Source of the DNA: Oscillospiraceae bacterium
GTDB taxonomy: Bacteria > Bacillota > Clostridia > Oscillospirales > Oscillospiraceae
NCBI GenBank assembly: GCA_009781855.1
Contig: WQUY01000012.1
Coordinates: 1 to 52,317, forward strand
Direction: 5' to 3'
Length of the DNA stretch: 52,317 nucleotides
Part shown: positions 34,462 to 43,220 of the stretch, piece after piece
How positions within the stretch are numbered: the stretch's first letter is position 1
Layout: the number at the start of each line of letters is the position of its first letter
Notes under the pieces: generated by a model
What the model saw: the letters and a program-made list of their open reading frames with translations, nothing else
What the model was told of the DNA's origin: nothing
Databases searched by the model: none
Translations under genes and position numbers: made by a program

Positions 34462-35376
34462 ATGAGACTTCTTACAAGGTCGGATTTTGACGGTTTGGCA
34501 TGTGGTGCGTTGCTCAAGTATCTGAGCATAATCGATAGCTGGAAATTTGTTCATCCAAAAGACATGCAAGATGGACTGGTTGAAGTCACCAGTGATGATG
34601 TCCTTGCGAACGTGCCATATGTAAAAGGCTGTGGCATGTGGTTTGATCACCACTCCAGTGAAGGGGATAGGATTGATTCAGAAATAGAATTTGAAGGAAT
34701 ATGCCGGATTGATGACAGCGCCGCCCGACTGATTTACGAATACTTTGGCGGAGCAGACAGAATGCCCCATTTTTCTGAAATGGTTGATGCGGTTGACAAA
34801 GTTGATTCTGCAAAACTGACAAAAGACGAGATTTTAGATCCAAAAGGTTGGGTGCTGTTGGGATTTCTGATGGATCCACGCACAGGACTCGGACGATTCA
34901 GAGATTTCCGCATAAGCAATTATGAGCTGATGGAAAAACTAATTGATGCATGTGCGACCCAAACCATAATCGAAATACTGCAAAATCCTGATGTTCAAGA
35001 AAGAATCAAGCTCTATTTTGAGCAAGACGCCCTTTTTAAAGAAATGCTGGAAAAATACAGCAGAGTCGATGGAAACATTATCATCACAGATCTGCGCGAT
35101 GTCGAGACAATCTATACCGGCAACCGCTTTCTCATATACAGCCTGTTTCCTAAACAAAATATTTCAATCTGGATAGTAGACGGAAGAGCGAAGCAAAATG
35201 TTGCCATTGCAATTGGGCACAGTATTTTAAACAGAACATGTTTTACAGACGTTGGAGATATGGTGCTCAAATACGGCGGAGGTGGGCACTTCCAAGTTGG
35301 AACCTGCCAGGTGCCATATAACGATGCCGACAAAATACTGACCGAGATGATTGCGTCCATTAAAGCGGACAACTAA
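34462..35376 (+). CDS. DHH-family phosphoesterase
   Basis: 304 residues. Metal-binding motifs are RSDFDG (6-11), D62-H63-H64 in FDHHSS, and a conserved Asp in DAVDKVD; the C-terminal DHHA1-type domain carries GGGGHFQVG. The family includes exopolyphosphatases, nanoRNases and c-di-AMP phosphodiesterases. This stand-alone cytoplasmic form lacks the membrane and GGDEF parts of GdpP, so an NrnA-like or related role is more likely. The ATG at 34462 has a strong AGGAGG; the in-frame ATG at 34414 has none. Confidence 0.9.
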   Translation: MRLLTRSDFDGLACGALLKYLSIIDSWKFVHPKDMQDGLVEVTSDDVLANVPYVKGCGMWFDHHSSEGDRIDSEIEFEGICRIDDSAARLIYEYFGGADRMPHFSEMVDAVDKVDSAKLTKDEILDPKGWVLLGFLMDPRTGLGRFRDFRISNYELMEKLIDACATQTIIEILQNPDVQERIKLYFEQDALFKEMLEKYSRVDGNIIITDLRDVETIYTGNRFLIYSLFPKQNISIWIVDGRAKQNVAIAIGHSILNRTCFTDVGDMVLKYGGGGHFQVGTCQVPYNDADKILTEMIASIKADN

Positions 35377-35388
35377 TCAATAGAATAC

Positions 35389-35419
35389 AGCGCCTGGCGA
35401 ATCCACACCGCCAGGCGCT
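35389..35419. terminator. Bidirectional terminator between the DHH gene and nagB
   Basis: AGCGCCTGGCG (35389-35399), nine-base loop, CGCCAGGCGCT (35409-35419), then TTT. Perfect 11-bp GC-rich stem between convergent genes. Confidence 0.92.
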
Positions 35420-35438
35420 TTTGAATGTATTGCTTATT

Positions 35439-36158
35439 TTAGCAAAGCGATGCTGCCGCTTTGTCCAGAAATACAGTTGTATTGGGATGCAGTAATAAAA
35501 AGCAAGCCGGAACATCCGTATGAATGACCCCTTCAAGCAGCTTCTTTGCAATAGGAGCCTTGCCCTCGCCGGAGATAATCAAGACAATCTGCCGAGAGCG
35601 GAAAATCTCGCCGATGCCCATAGTCAGCGCCCTAGTGGGCTGCACTTCGTTTTTGCCAAAGAAACGTGCATTGGCGGTGATAGAACTCTCAGTAAGCTCG
35701 GTCAAGTAGGTTCCCATGCTATATGAAACAGAGGGTTCATTAAACCCTATATGCCCATTATGACCAATGCCAAGCAACATCAGATCGATACCACCGGCAG
35801 CAGCAATCTCTTCATCATATCTCTTGCATTCGGCAATAGCATCTTTTGCCTCGCCGTTCGGAATATCGTGTTTAGAAAGATTTACCTTGCTAAAGAAGTT
35901 GTCATGCATGAAGTAATCGTAACTCTGCTGATGACTTTTTTCAATGGGATAGTATTCGTCCAAGTTAAAGGATCTGGCTTTTGAAAAATCTATTTCTTTT
36001 GCCTCATACCTTCTGGCGAGTTCCTCATAAAGCCCAATGGGTGTACTCCCGGTTGCAAGACCCAAAACGGAGTTTGGTTTTGTCTTTAACTGTGCAGCGT
36101 ATATGTCCGCGGCAGCACAGCAAACATCCTGATAAGTATCCAATACGATTTTTTTCAT
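35439..36158 (-). CDS. nagB: Glucosamine-6-phosphate deaminase
   Basis: 239 residues, the short Firmicute form. Motifs are GLATGSTPIGLYEEL (substrate phosphate), FNLDEYYPI (catalytic Asp), and LGIGHNGHIGFNEP with the catalytic His. It converts glucosamine-6-phosphate to fructose-6-phosphate and ammonia, linking amino-sugar use to glycolysis. No nagA or nagE is next to it. Strong AGGAGG ribosome binding site. Confidence 0.95.
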   Translation of the reverse strand: MKKIVLDTYQDVCCAAADIYAAQLKTKPNSVLGLATGSTPIGLYEELARRYEAKEIDFSKARSFNLDEYYPIEKSHQQSYDYFMHDNFFSKVNLSKHDIPNGEAKDAIAECKRYDEEIAAAGGIDLMLLGIGHNGHIGFNEPSVSYSMGTYLTELTESSITANARFFGKNEVQPTRALTMGIGEIFRSRQIVLIISGEGKAPIAKKLLEGVIHTDVPACFLLLHPNTTVFLDKAAASLC

Positions 36159-36219
36159 AGCTAGCCTCCTAAAATTGAAGATTGCCCTGCCCTTTCTGCG
36201 GAAGGAGTAGGGCTCATGG

Positions 36220-38844
36220 TTAATCTTTCAAAGCCGCCTGAGCCGCAGCAAGACGTGCTATGGGTACGCGAAATGGTGAACAAGAAACATAGTCAAGACC
36301 TATCTTATGGCAAAACTCAACAGAAGATGGGTCGCCGCCATGTTCGCCGCAAATACCAAGTTTTATATTCGGCCGAGCTTCACGGCCGAGCTTCACAGAG
36401 ATTTCCATGAGCTTGCCAACGCCAATCTGGTCTATCCTAGCAAATGGATCGGATTCGAAAATCTTTTTTGAGTAATACTCATCAAGGAACTTGCCCGCAT
36501 CATCGCGTGAAAAACCAAAAGTCATCTGGGTCAAGTCGTTTGTACCAAATGAGAAGAATTCAGCTTCCTTGGCTATTTCATCGGAAGTAAGACAGGCGCG
36601 TGGAATTTCAATCATTGTGCCGACCAAGTATTTTAGATTGCTTCCGGCCTCACTGATAAGCTCATCGGCCACCTGACACACAATGTTTTTGATATAAACA
36701 AACTCTTTGACCTCGCCAACGAGCGGAATCATGATCTCAGGGATGAGATTCCATTCGGGATGCTTTTTCTTGACATTGATTGCAGCTTTTATGACAGCCT
36801 TTGTCTGCATCACGGCGATTTCCGGATAAGTGACAGCAAGGCGACAACCGCGATGTCCCATCATTGGATTAAATTCATGCAGAGACTCGATGATGGCCTT
36901 GATTTCAGAAACTGTCTTGCCCTGCGTTTTTGCAAGCGCCTCAATGTCCGCTTCGTCAGTCGGCAAAAACTCATGTAAAGGCGGATCAAGAAAACGGATT
37001 GTTACAGGAGCTCCCTCCATGGCTTCGTAAATGCCCTCGAAGTCAGCCTGCTGCATGGGCTCCAGTTTTTCAAGAGCCTTCTCTCTTTGCTCAACGGTCT
37101 CGGAGCAGATCATCTCGCGAATTGCAGGGATACGATCATGCTCAAAGAACATATGCTCGGTTCGCGTTAGTCCGATACCCTCTGCACCAAAATCGCGTGC
37201 AGCTTTGGCATCCTTTGGAGCGTCCGCATTGGTTCTGACCTTGAGTCTTCTGTATTTGTCTGCCCAGGCCATGATGCGCCCAAACTCGCCGCCAATCGAA
37301 GCCTCGGTTGTTTTGATGGCCTCGCCATATATATGTCCTGTTGAACCATCAAGGCTGATCCAGTCACCCTCATTATATACCTTGCCGCCCAGTTCAAATT
37401 TTTTGTTATCCTCATCCATCTTAATTGAGCCGCAGCCTGCGACACAACAGGTTCCCATGCCACGGGCGACAACCGCCGCATGTGATGTCATACCACCACG
37501 GACAGTGAGGATGCCCTGAGCAGCATTCATACCCTCAATATCTTCCGGAGAAGTTTCGAGTCGAACCAAAATAACTTTCTCACCGCGCTCAGCCCATGCT
37601 TTGGCCTCTTCCGCTGTAAAAACGGCACGTCCGGCAGCAGCGCCTGGTGAAGCGGCAAGCCCGGTTCCAATCGGAATAGCGGCATTTAATGAAGCGACAT
37701 CAAATTGAGGGTGCAAAAGCGCATCGAGTGATTTGGCCTCGATCATAAGCACTGCATCCTTATCGGTAATCGCGCCCTCGTCAACCAAGTCGCAGGCAAT
37801 TTTCAGCGCAGCCGCTGCAGTACGCTTGCCGTTACGTGTCTGGAGCATAAATAGCTTTTTGTCTTCTATGGTAAACTCCATGTCTTGCATATCGCGGTAG
37901 TGGCCTTCAAGGGTATTACATATTTTTACAAATTCATTATATGCGCTCGGCATGACTTCTTTGAGTTCTTCTATGTTCTTTGGGGTGCGGATACCGGCAA
38001 CGACATCTTCACCTTGAGCGTTCATGAGAAACTCACCAAAAAGCTTTTTTTCGCCGGTGGCTGGGTTACGGGTAAACGCAACGCCTGTGCCGGAAGTTTC
38101 GCCAAGATTTCCGAATACCATCTCTTGAATATTGACAGCGGTGCCCCAATCGCCAGGTATCCCATACATGCGGCGATAAGAGATGGCGCGTGGATTATTC
38201 CAAGAACGGAAAACGGCCTTTATTGCACCCATGAGCTGAGTTTTTGGGTCGTCCGGGAACTCCTGGCCAATCTTTTTTTGATACTCATCTCTGAAACGAT
38301 GGGCAAGCTCTTTCAAATCATCTGCGGTCATATCAATATCATCGGTGATATTTTTCTCATGTTTGAGTTCATCAATAAGCTCTTCAAAATACTTCTTGCC
38401 GACCTCCATGACGACATCAGAATACATTTGAATGAATCTTCTGTAACAGTCAAAAGCCCAGCGAGGGTTGCCGCTCTTTGCGGCCATGGCCTCAACAACC
38501 TTGCCGTTGAGGCCAAGATTCAAGATTGTATCCATCATACCCGGCATTGAAGCGCGTGAACCTGAGCGAACGGAAACCAAAAGCGGGTTTTCAGCATCGC
38601 CGAATTTTTTTCCGCTAATCCTTTCAAGTTTGTCGATATATTGCATAATTTCGTTCTGTACGGAATCATTAATAATCTCGTTGTCATTGTAGTATTGTGT
38701 ACATGCTTCTGTGGTGACGGTAAATCCCTGCGGAACAGGCAATCCGAGGCTGATCATCTCAGCGAGATTAGCCCCTTTGCCACCCAGCAGCTCTTTCATG
38801 GTTCCATTTCCTTCTGAGAACAGATAGACAAACTTTTTGCTCAT
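36220..38844 (-). CDS. ppdK: Pyruvate, phosphate dikinase
   Basis: 874 residues from the ATG at 38844 (AGGAGGG five bases upstream); the ATG at 38862 lacks a site. It has an N-terminal ATP-grasp domain (GGKGANLAEM, RSGSRASMPGMMDT), a central phosphohistidine domain with the catalytic His in GGMTSHAAVVARGMG near 450, and a C-terminal PEP-binding barrel ending CGEHGGDPSSVEFC. It interconverts pyruvate + ATP + Pi and PEP + AMP + PPi. In anaerobes it often runs toward pyruvate in PPi-dependent glycolysis, or toward PEP when growing on acids. The latter would suit an organism that makes acetyl-CoA from aromatics. Confidence 0.96.
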   Translation of the reverse strand: MSKKFVYLFSEGNGTMKELLGGKGANLAEMISLGLPVPQGFTVTTEACTQYYNDNEIINDSVQNEIMQYIDKLERISGKKFGDAENPLLVSVRSGSRASMPGMMDTILNLGLNGKVVEAMAAKSGNPRWAFDCYRRFIQMYSDVVMEVGKKYFEELIDELKHEKNITDDIDMTADDLKELAHRFRDEYQKKIGQEFPDDPKTQLMGAIKAVFRSWNNPRAISYRRMYGIPGDWGTAVNIQEMVFGNLGETSGTGVAFTRNPATGEKKLFGEFLMNAQGEDVVAGIRTPKNIEELKEVMPSAYNEFVKICNTLEGHYRDMQDMEFTIEDKKLFMLQTRNGKRTAAAALKIACDLVDEGAITDKDAVLMIEAKSLDALLHPQFDVASLNAAIPIGTGLAASPGAAAGRAVFTAEEAKAWAERGEKVILVRLETSPEDIEGMNAAQGILTVRGGMTSHAAVVARGMGTCCVAGCGSIKMDEDNKKFELGGKVYNEGDWISLDGSTGHIYGEAIKTTEASIGGEFGRIMAWADKYRRLKVRTNADAPKDAKAARDFGAEGIGLTRTEHMFFEHDRIPAIREMICSETVEQREKALEKLEPMQQADFEGIYEAMEGAPVTIRFLDPPLHEFLPTDEADIEALAKTQGKTVSEIKAIIESLHEFNPMMGHRGCRLAVTYPEIAVMQTKAVIKAAINVKKKHPEWNLIPEIMIPLVGEVKEFVYIKNIVCQVADELISEAGSNLKYLVGTMIEIPRACLTSDEIAKEAEFFSFGTNDLTQMTFGFSRDDAGKFLDEYYSKKIFESDPFARIDQIGVGKLMEISVKLGREARPNIKLGICGEHGGDPSSVEFCHKIGLDYVSCSPFRVPIARLAAAQAALKD

Positions 38845-38862
38845 AATACCCTCCTGTATCAC

Positions 38863-39155
38863 ACAAATGTTTTGCCATTAGGCAATTTCCGGCGAAAACT
38901 GTCTACACTTAGCGTAGTTGAAGTACTTCAATGATTTAGCGTCCCAATAAAGGACTTAGTTTGTACAGCGAACAGTATACATCAAATTTTTCCAAAATAA
39001 CAGGAGCTTTTGCTAAAAGTTAAAAATTCATAAAAAATCAAGCAGATTTTGTTGAAAAGTAATTTATTGGTTGCAAGAAACTCAGACAAAACCACACGAA
39101 GATTATAAAAATTTCTGCAAAGGTTTGAAATTATCACTTAAAATAAAATTTGCAC
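38863..39155. other. Gene-free region between divergent ppdK and the catabolic island
   Basis: About 290 bases of AT-rich DNA. It must carry the ppdK promoter, but I see no convincing -35/-10 pair. No repeat family member and no open frame with a ribosome binding site were found. Confidence 0.5.
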
Positions 39156-39184
39156 TTACAAAATAACAAAAGAATTGGTATACT
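39156..39184 (+). promoter_or_regulatory. Promoter of the first gene of the catabolic island
   Basis: TTACAA (39156-39161), 17 bases, TATACT (39179-39184), about 33 bases before the start codon. Confidence 0.6.
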
Positions 39185-39217
39185 TGAGCAAATAACCAAA
39201 AAGGAAGCAGTTGTTTT

Positions 39218-40135
39218 ATGGATATTACAAAAAATGAAATTAGCAACTTTGCAAAATCTCTTGGAATGAGCAAGTGTGGTTTTGCGGGTGTAGATAGATT
39301 TGCACAATCACCCAAGGGCAACCATCCCTGTGACATTTTGCCTGGTTGCAAGTCGGTTATAGTTATAGGCTCAAATCTTCTGGATGGAGTAGTTCAAGCC
39401 AATTTCCGAGCCTTTGAAGACGGTCGCCAAGATCTAAAAGGCATATATGGCACATATGGCTATACGATGTTGCCCAATTTTGAGCTCACATACTCTTGCT
39501 ATGCAATTGCAAAATTTATTGAATCCAACACCGGAGCGCTTGCCACCCCATGCTCTACCGGCCCCATGACTAATGGTATGCAAATAAGCATTCGTCATGC
39601 CGCTGTTGCAGCTGGATTGGGTGAGTTCGGATACATGAGTATTGTACTCACCCCTGAATATGGCCCACGTATTCGTTTTGGTGTAATCCTTACCACACTT
39701 GAGTTGGAGCAAAGCCCGATGTACAACGGGCCAAGACTCTGCAATCCGGAAAAATGCGGAATATGCGCAATGGTTTGCCCAACGGGTGCAATTCGAGCGT
39801 GTGGTACTCATGAACTGGATCATATAGAGATGGGAGACAAAAAATATGATTACACCCATGTTGATGTGCCGAAATGCCGAAAGGCGCTCCAGTCCATGAC
39901 AAAACAACTCGGTGGGGCAGAAGATTATCTGCCAACCGAAAACCCGACCATTGAGCAGCTTTTTGAAGCTGAGGCACAAATGCCAATAGGAGGCAGAGGC
40001 TTGCAACATATCGACTCATGGAATTGCGGCAGATGTCAAATGTATTGCCCGGTAGGTGATTGGAGTGCGCGATACAAACAAAGGGGGCTGAGTAGAGGTC
40101 CTAAATTCGCGTTTGGAGATGAAGACAAACACTAA
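39218..40135 (+). CDS. QueG/reductive-dehalogenase-like iron-sulfur protein, no. 1
   Basis: 305 residues. The middle part (about 105-165: TNGMQISIRHAAVAAGLGEFGYMS, GPRIRFGVILT) is the nitroreductase-like segment shared by epoxyqueuosine reductase and reductive dehalogenases. Two cluster motifs follow: C180-x2-C183-x3-C187-P and C270-x2-C273-x3-C277-P. It lacks the HEAT-repeat tail of true QueG and any Tat signal, so it is a soluble cytoplasmic relative. It may carry a corrinoid, but the sequence does not show one. It starts the island, 33 bases before a LysR gene. Role: electron delivery or a reductive step in the island pathway, by inference. Confidence 0.82.
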   Translation: MDITKNEISNFAKSLGMSKCGFAGVDRFAQSPKGNHPCDILPGCKSVIVIGSNLLDGVVQANFRAFEDGRQDLKGIYGTYGYTMLPNFELTYSCYAIAKFIESNTGALATPCSTGPMTNGMQISIRHAAVAAGLGEFGYMSIVLTPEYGPRIRFGVILTTLELEQSPMYNGPRLCNPEKCGICAMVCPTGAIRACGTHELDHIEMGDKKYDYTHVDVPKCRKALQSMTKQLGGAEDYLPTENPTIEQLFEAEAQMPIGGRGLQHIDSWNCGRCQMYCPVGDWSARYKQRGLSRGPKFAFGDEDKH

Positions 40136-40168
40136 TCAGTAGCGTGGGGTAAACAGGGGGGAACGAAT

Positions 40169-41056
40169 TTGAATACATTTCAATTGCAGTGCTTTGTCAC
40201 ACTATCGAATACTGCGACATTTAGTGAAGCCGCAGAAAGACTGTATATTTCACAGTCATCGTTTTCAAACAATATTCAATCAATTGAACAAGAACTGGGC
40301 GTAAATCTCATTGTCCGAGGAAAAGGTATGCTCACATTCACAGAAGCGGGAACTGTTTTTCTATCATATGCAAAAAGAATAGTTGATGAGTTTGAAAAAG
40401 TGCCACTACTTCTGCGTGACTACAAAAGTTCACTGGAAAACAGGGTTTTGATATATGCAGACCCTCTGAGCAGCTATGCGTACAACACGCTGCTTGTTGA
40501 GTTTAATAAAGAGCATCCTGAGATTCAAACAGATATTATCGAAATAGGTGACGAAACCCTATATAACATGATGGAATCAAACAACAATATCATCGGTATT
40601 GTGTTTTCACCAACAAAGAAAGCGCATCTGGGCACAATGTGTCTCACGCTTGTTTCCGATAGGTTGGCAGCCCTTGTGGTCAAGTCGCACCGGCTTGCGT
40701 TGAGCCGCCGCATCAAGGTATCAGAAATCAGGAATGATGAAATCCAAATCATCTCAGACAGGCAATCTCGTTTTTTGAATGACTTTACATTGGCACAGTT
40801 TCGAAAAGAAGGATTTATTCCAAATGTAGCGCCTCTGGATTTATGGTACAACACGGCAAAGGAGACAATCAGAGAGCTTGGTATTTCTGCAGTGTTTCCT
40901 GAGCAAGTGGCAAAAATTTTTCTCCGGCCTGGCTTGAGAGTTGTGGGGCTTGATGTGGAGAAGTTCTACATCAACGTAGTCATGTCAGAAAACTGTAAAA
41001 ATGCAGCAGCCATGTGCTTTTATAATTACGCATCAGAGTTTTTGAAAAGAAAGTAA
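40169..41056 (+). CDS. LysR-family transcriptional regulator
   Basis: 295 residues. The N-terminal winged helix spans about 1-60 (FVTLSNTATFSEAAERLYISQSSFSNNIQSIEQELGVNLI), followed by the linker helix and a periplasmic-binding-like effector domain (about 90-290). The start codon is TTG with GGGGGGAA upstream. It lies between the first Fe-S gene and AOR no. 2 and is the only regulator in the island, making it the prime candidate to control these genes through the 36-bp element at 41133 and 44466. Co-inducer unknown. Confidence 0.93.
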   Translation: MNTFQLQCFVTLSNTATFSEAAERLYISQSSFSNNIQSIEQELGVNLIVRGKGMLTFTEAGTVFLSYAKRIVDEFEKVPLLLRDYKSSLENRVLIYADPLSSYAYNTLLVEFNKEHPEIQTDIIEIGDETLYNMMESNNNIIGIVFSPTKKAHLGTMCLTLVSDRLAALVVKSHRLALSRRIKVSEIRNDEIQIISDRQSRFLNDFTLAQFRKEGFIPNVAPLDLWYNTAKETIRELGISAVFPEQVAKIFLRPGLRVVGLDVEKFYINVVMSENCKNAAAMCFYNYASEFLKRK

Positions 41057-41075
41057 ATACTATTACAACTATTGC

Positions 41076-41114
41076 ATTAAAGCTGATGGGCGTTCGATTC
41101 CCGCCAGCTTTAAT
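41076..41114. repeat. Hairpin repeat family (GTTYGACTCYCG), copy 4
   Basis: ATTAAAGCTG (41076-41085) and CAGCTTTAAT (41105-41114) form a 10-bp outer stem round a GGG/CCC inner pair. The core GATGGGCGTTCGATTCCCG matches copies at 16306, 19494 (minus) and 24403. It follows the LysR gene by 20 bases and may stop its transcript. Confidence 0.65.
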
Positions 41115-41132
41115 TTGCCATTTGTGCAAATA

Positions 41133-41168
41133 AATCGTCATTTGGCAAGTTAATGTGTCCATATTTGA
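41133..41168. promoter_or_regulatory. 36-bp shared element, site A (upstream of AOR no. 2)
   Basis: The core CGTCATTTGGCAAGTT and the following TGTGTCCATATTTGA match site B at 44466-44501 at 31 of 36 positions. Within site A's neighbourhood TTGCCA (41115) and TGGCAA form an inverted pair 20-odd bases apart, the dyad type LysR proteins use. It lies 127 bases before the AOR start. Confidence 0.65.
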
Positions 41169-41294
41169 TAGCGAACTTGCCCATAATGGACTCCAAATCT
41201 ATTTACTCCAAAAAGTTGCTGGTGTATAATGCCGAAAATGATATTTGCGGAGAAGTCGCAAAATTATATCAAGACGAAAAGGAGAAACTTAAGA

Positions 41295-43148
41295 ATGCAC
41301 GGATTTGTTGGTAAAGTACTAAAGGTAGATTTAAGTGATCAATCCTTTATAATCGAAGATTTGAACGAACAATGGGCAAAAGATTTTTTGGGAGGGCCTT
41401 CACTCGGTGCCAGATATCTCTATGATCTCATGCCTGCAAATACCCCTGTTTACGCTCCGGAAAGTGTGATTGGTTTTGTAAGCGGGCCGGTCAACGACAC
41501 AAAATCCTTTATGGGCGGCAGATATACAGTGGTCAGCAAATCACCGGTTTATAACGGATTTAACGACTCAAACTCAGGTGGCACATTCGGTCCATATTTG
41601 AAGAGGTCAGGGTTTGATGCTATTTTTGTTAAAGGCATCTCAGAAAAACCGGTCTATCTATTCATTGATGACAGAAAAGTGGAATTCCGTGATGCCTCTG
41701 CGCTATGGGGCAAAAAAACAGTCGAAACCGAAGAAGCGCTGAGAGCAGAAATCGGAGATAATAATTTCTGTGCAGCACTCATAGCCCCTGCTGGTGAACG
41801 TCTATCACATATGGCTGCGATCATGAATGATGGCCACCGCGCTGCGGGCAGAGGCGGTTCCGGTGCAGTTATGGGCTCTAAGAAGCTAAAAGCAGTGGTG
41901 TGCCGCGGTACGCACACAGTCACTGTCGAAGATACTCAGGCTATAAAAGACATCAACAAATCCTGGCGCGCATATGCCGATGGCCCCGATGGGGCGAGAA
42001 TTGGCCCATGGAGTACACATGGCACAGCGGCTAACTACGAGCATTGTGTACTTCTGTCAGATGCCGGTATCAAAAACTGGGGTGGCCAACCTGCGGATAT
42101 GCCAGAAGAAATGGTCAAGCCACTGACAGGTGAAGTCATGGACGCGAAATACAAGGTCAAAAAATATGCATGCCATACCTGCAACATTGGCTGCGGTGCG
42201 GAATACCATGTTAAAGAAGGCGATTTGGATTACAAAACAGATCGTCCGGAATACGAAACGCTTGGCGCATTCGGCAGCATGTTGCTCAATAGTGATCCGG
42301 TCAGTGTAACATATTGCAATCTCCTTTGTAATGAATACGGCTTTGACACCATTTCAATGGGCGGTACCATTGCGTGGCTGATGGAGTGTTATGAAAATGG
42401 GCTTTTCACACTTGAAGAGCTAGAAGGTATTGACCTCAAATGGGGCAATGCAGAGGCAATCATGGCTATGACAAAGAAAATTTGCGACTACGAAGGTATT
42501 GGCGTTCACCTGCATGATGCAACCGTTAAAGCTGTCGCGCATTTTGGTCGTGGTGCTGAGTATCTTGGTGAAGCAAGTGGAATAGAGATTCCTCACCATT
42601 GCGGAAGATGCAATCCGGGCATGGCAAGAACATTTACATTCGACCCGACTCCGGGCAGGCATGTAAAGGGCGGCAGAGGTGCAGGTTACGGATTCGCGCC
42701 GCCTGAAGTGAAATATAACTACGACGATTTTGGCGAGCCAGACAAAGCAGGCGTTATCAATGCTGAATATGATAATCTGTCCGGGTTCTGCCATTTTGCA
42801 TTTCTTCTTGAGCCTGGTTCTAAGTTTAAGTATCTCGATGCGGTGTTCGGTCATAAGCACACGAGAGAAGAGCTGGATGTTTTGGGATTGCGATCGTTTG
42901 CAATGCGTGCCGCATTTAACATAAGAGAAGGCATTACAAGGAAAGACTACAAAATCTCTCCGCGCAATATCGGAGAGCCGCCAATTGAAGGAGGCCCTCT
43001 GGATAACGTCACTATTCCTCTTGAAAATCTGGCCGACCAGTTTTTTACAGCAATGAATTGGCATGTGGATACAGGTATTCCAACCAAAGCGTTTCTGGAA
43101 GAAATCGGCGGGCTGGAATGTGTGCTCAAAGATATCTACCCAGCATAA
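41295..43148 (+). CDS. Aldehyde:ferredoxin oxidoreductase family protein, no. 2
   Basis: 617 residues from the ATG at 41295, which has AAAAGGAGA upstream; the frame opens 22 codons earlier without a site. Family features are the N-terminal GFVGKVLKVDLSD, FMGGRYTVVSKSP, GSGAVMGSKKLKA, the [4Fe-4S] motif C293-x2-C296-x3-C300 (CHTCNIGC), and a distal Cys in SGFCHFAF. It is a tungsto-bis-pterin enzyme using ferredoxin. It has clear differences from AOR no. 1 around the active site (HHCGRCNPGMARTFTFDPTPG), so a different aldehyde or even a ring-type substrate is possible; BamB-type ring reductases belong to this family. It is placed in the island under the shared element. Confidence 0.9.
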   Translation: MHGFVGKVLKVDLSDQSFIIEDLNEQWAKDFLGGPSLGARYLYDLMPANTPVYAPESVIGFVSGPVNDTKSFMGGRYTVVSKSPVYNGFNDSNSGGTFGPYLKRSGFDAIFVKGISEKPVYLFIDDRKVEFRDASALWGKKTVETEEALRAEIGDNNFCAALIAPAGERLSHMAAIMNDGHRAAGRGGSGAVMGSKKLKAVVCRGTHTVTVEDTQAIKDINKSWRAYADGPDGARIGPWSTHGTAANYEHCVLLSDAGIKNWGGQPADMPEEMVKPLTGEVMDAKYKVKKYACHTCNIGCGAEYHVKEGDLDYKTDRPEYETLGAFGSMLLNSDPVSVTYCNLLCNEYGFDTISMGGTIAWLMECYENGLFTLEELEGIDLKWGNAEAIMAMTKKICDYEGIGVHLHDATVKAVAHFGRGAEYLGEASGIEIPHHCGRCNPGMARTFTFDPTPGRHVKGGRGAGYGFAPPEVKYNYDDFGEPDKAGVINAEYDNLSGFCHFAFLLEPGSKFKYLDAVFGHKHTREELDVLGLRSFAMRAAFNIREGITRKDYKISPRNIGEPPIEGGPLDNVTIPLENLADQFFTAMNWHVDTGIPTKAFLEEIGGLECVLKDIYPA

Positions 43149-43164
43149 TAATAACTAAAAGAAT

Positions 43165-43196
43165 GGGGCGGCGCACTTTATGAAGTGAGCCGCCCC
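43165..43196. terminator. Bidirectional terminator between AOR no. 2 and the Zn-ADH gene
   Basis: GGGGCGGC (43165-43172) and GCCGCCCC (43189-43196) with an inner CACTT/AAGTG stem, between convergent genes. Confidence 0.82.
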
Positions 43197-43220
43197 GAAC
43201 TGATTAAAAAGACTTTAGCG

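Noticed and set aside
41085-41108. tRNA-like T-arm (GCGTTCGATTCCCGCC)
   Set aside because: The arms do not pair as a T-stem, there is no acceptor, anticodon or D-arm around it, and the same core recurs at three other sites as part of plain hairpins.
42420-43064. 214-codon minus-strand frame opposite AOR no. 2
   Set aside because: It lies inside a well-supported AOR coding region, and its product is rich in Cys, His and Ser with no family resemblance.
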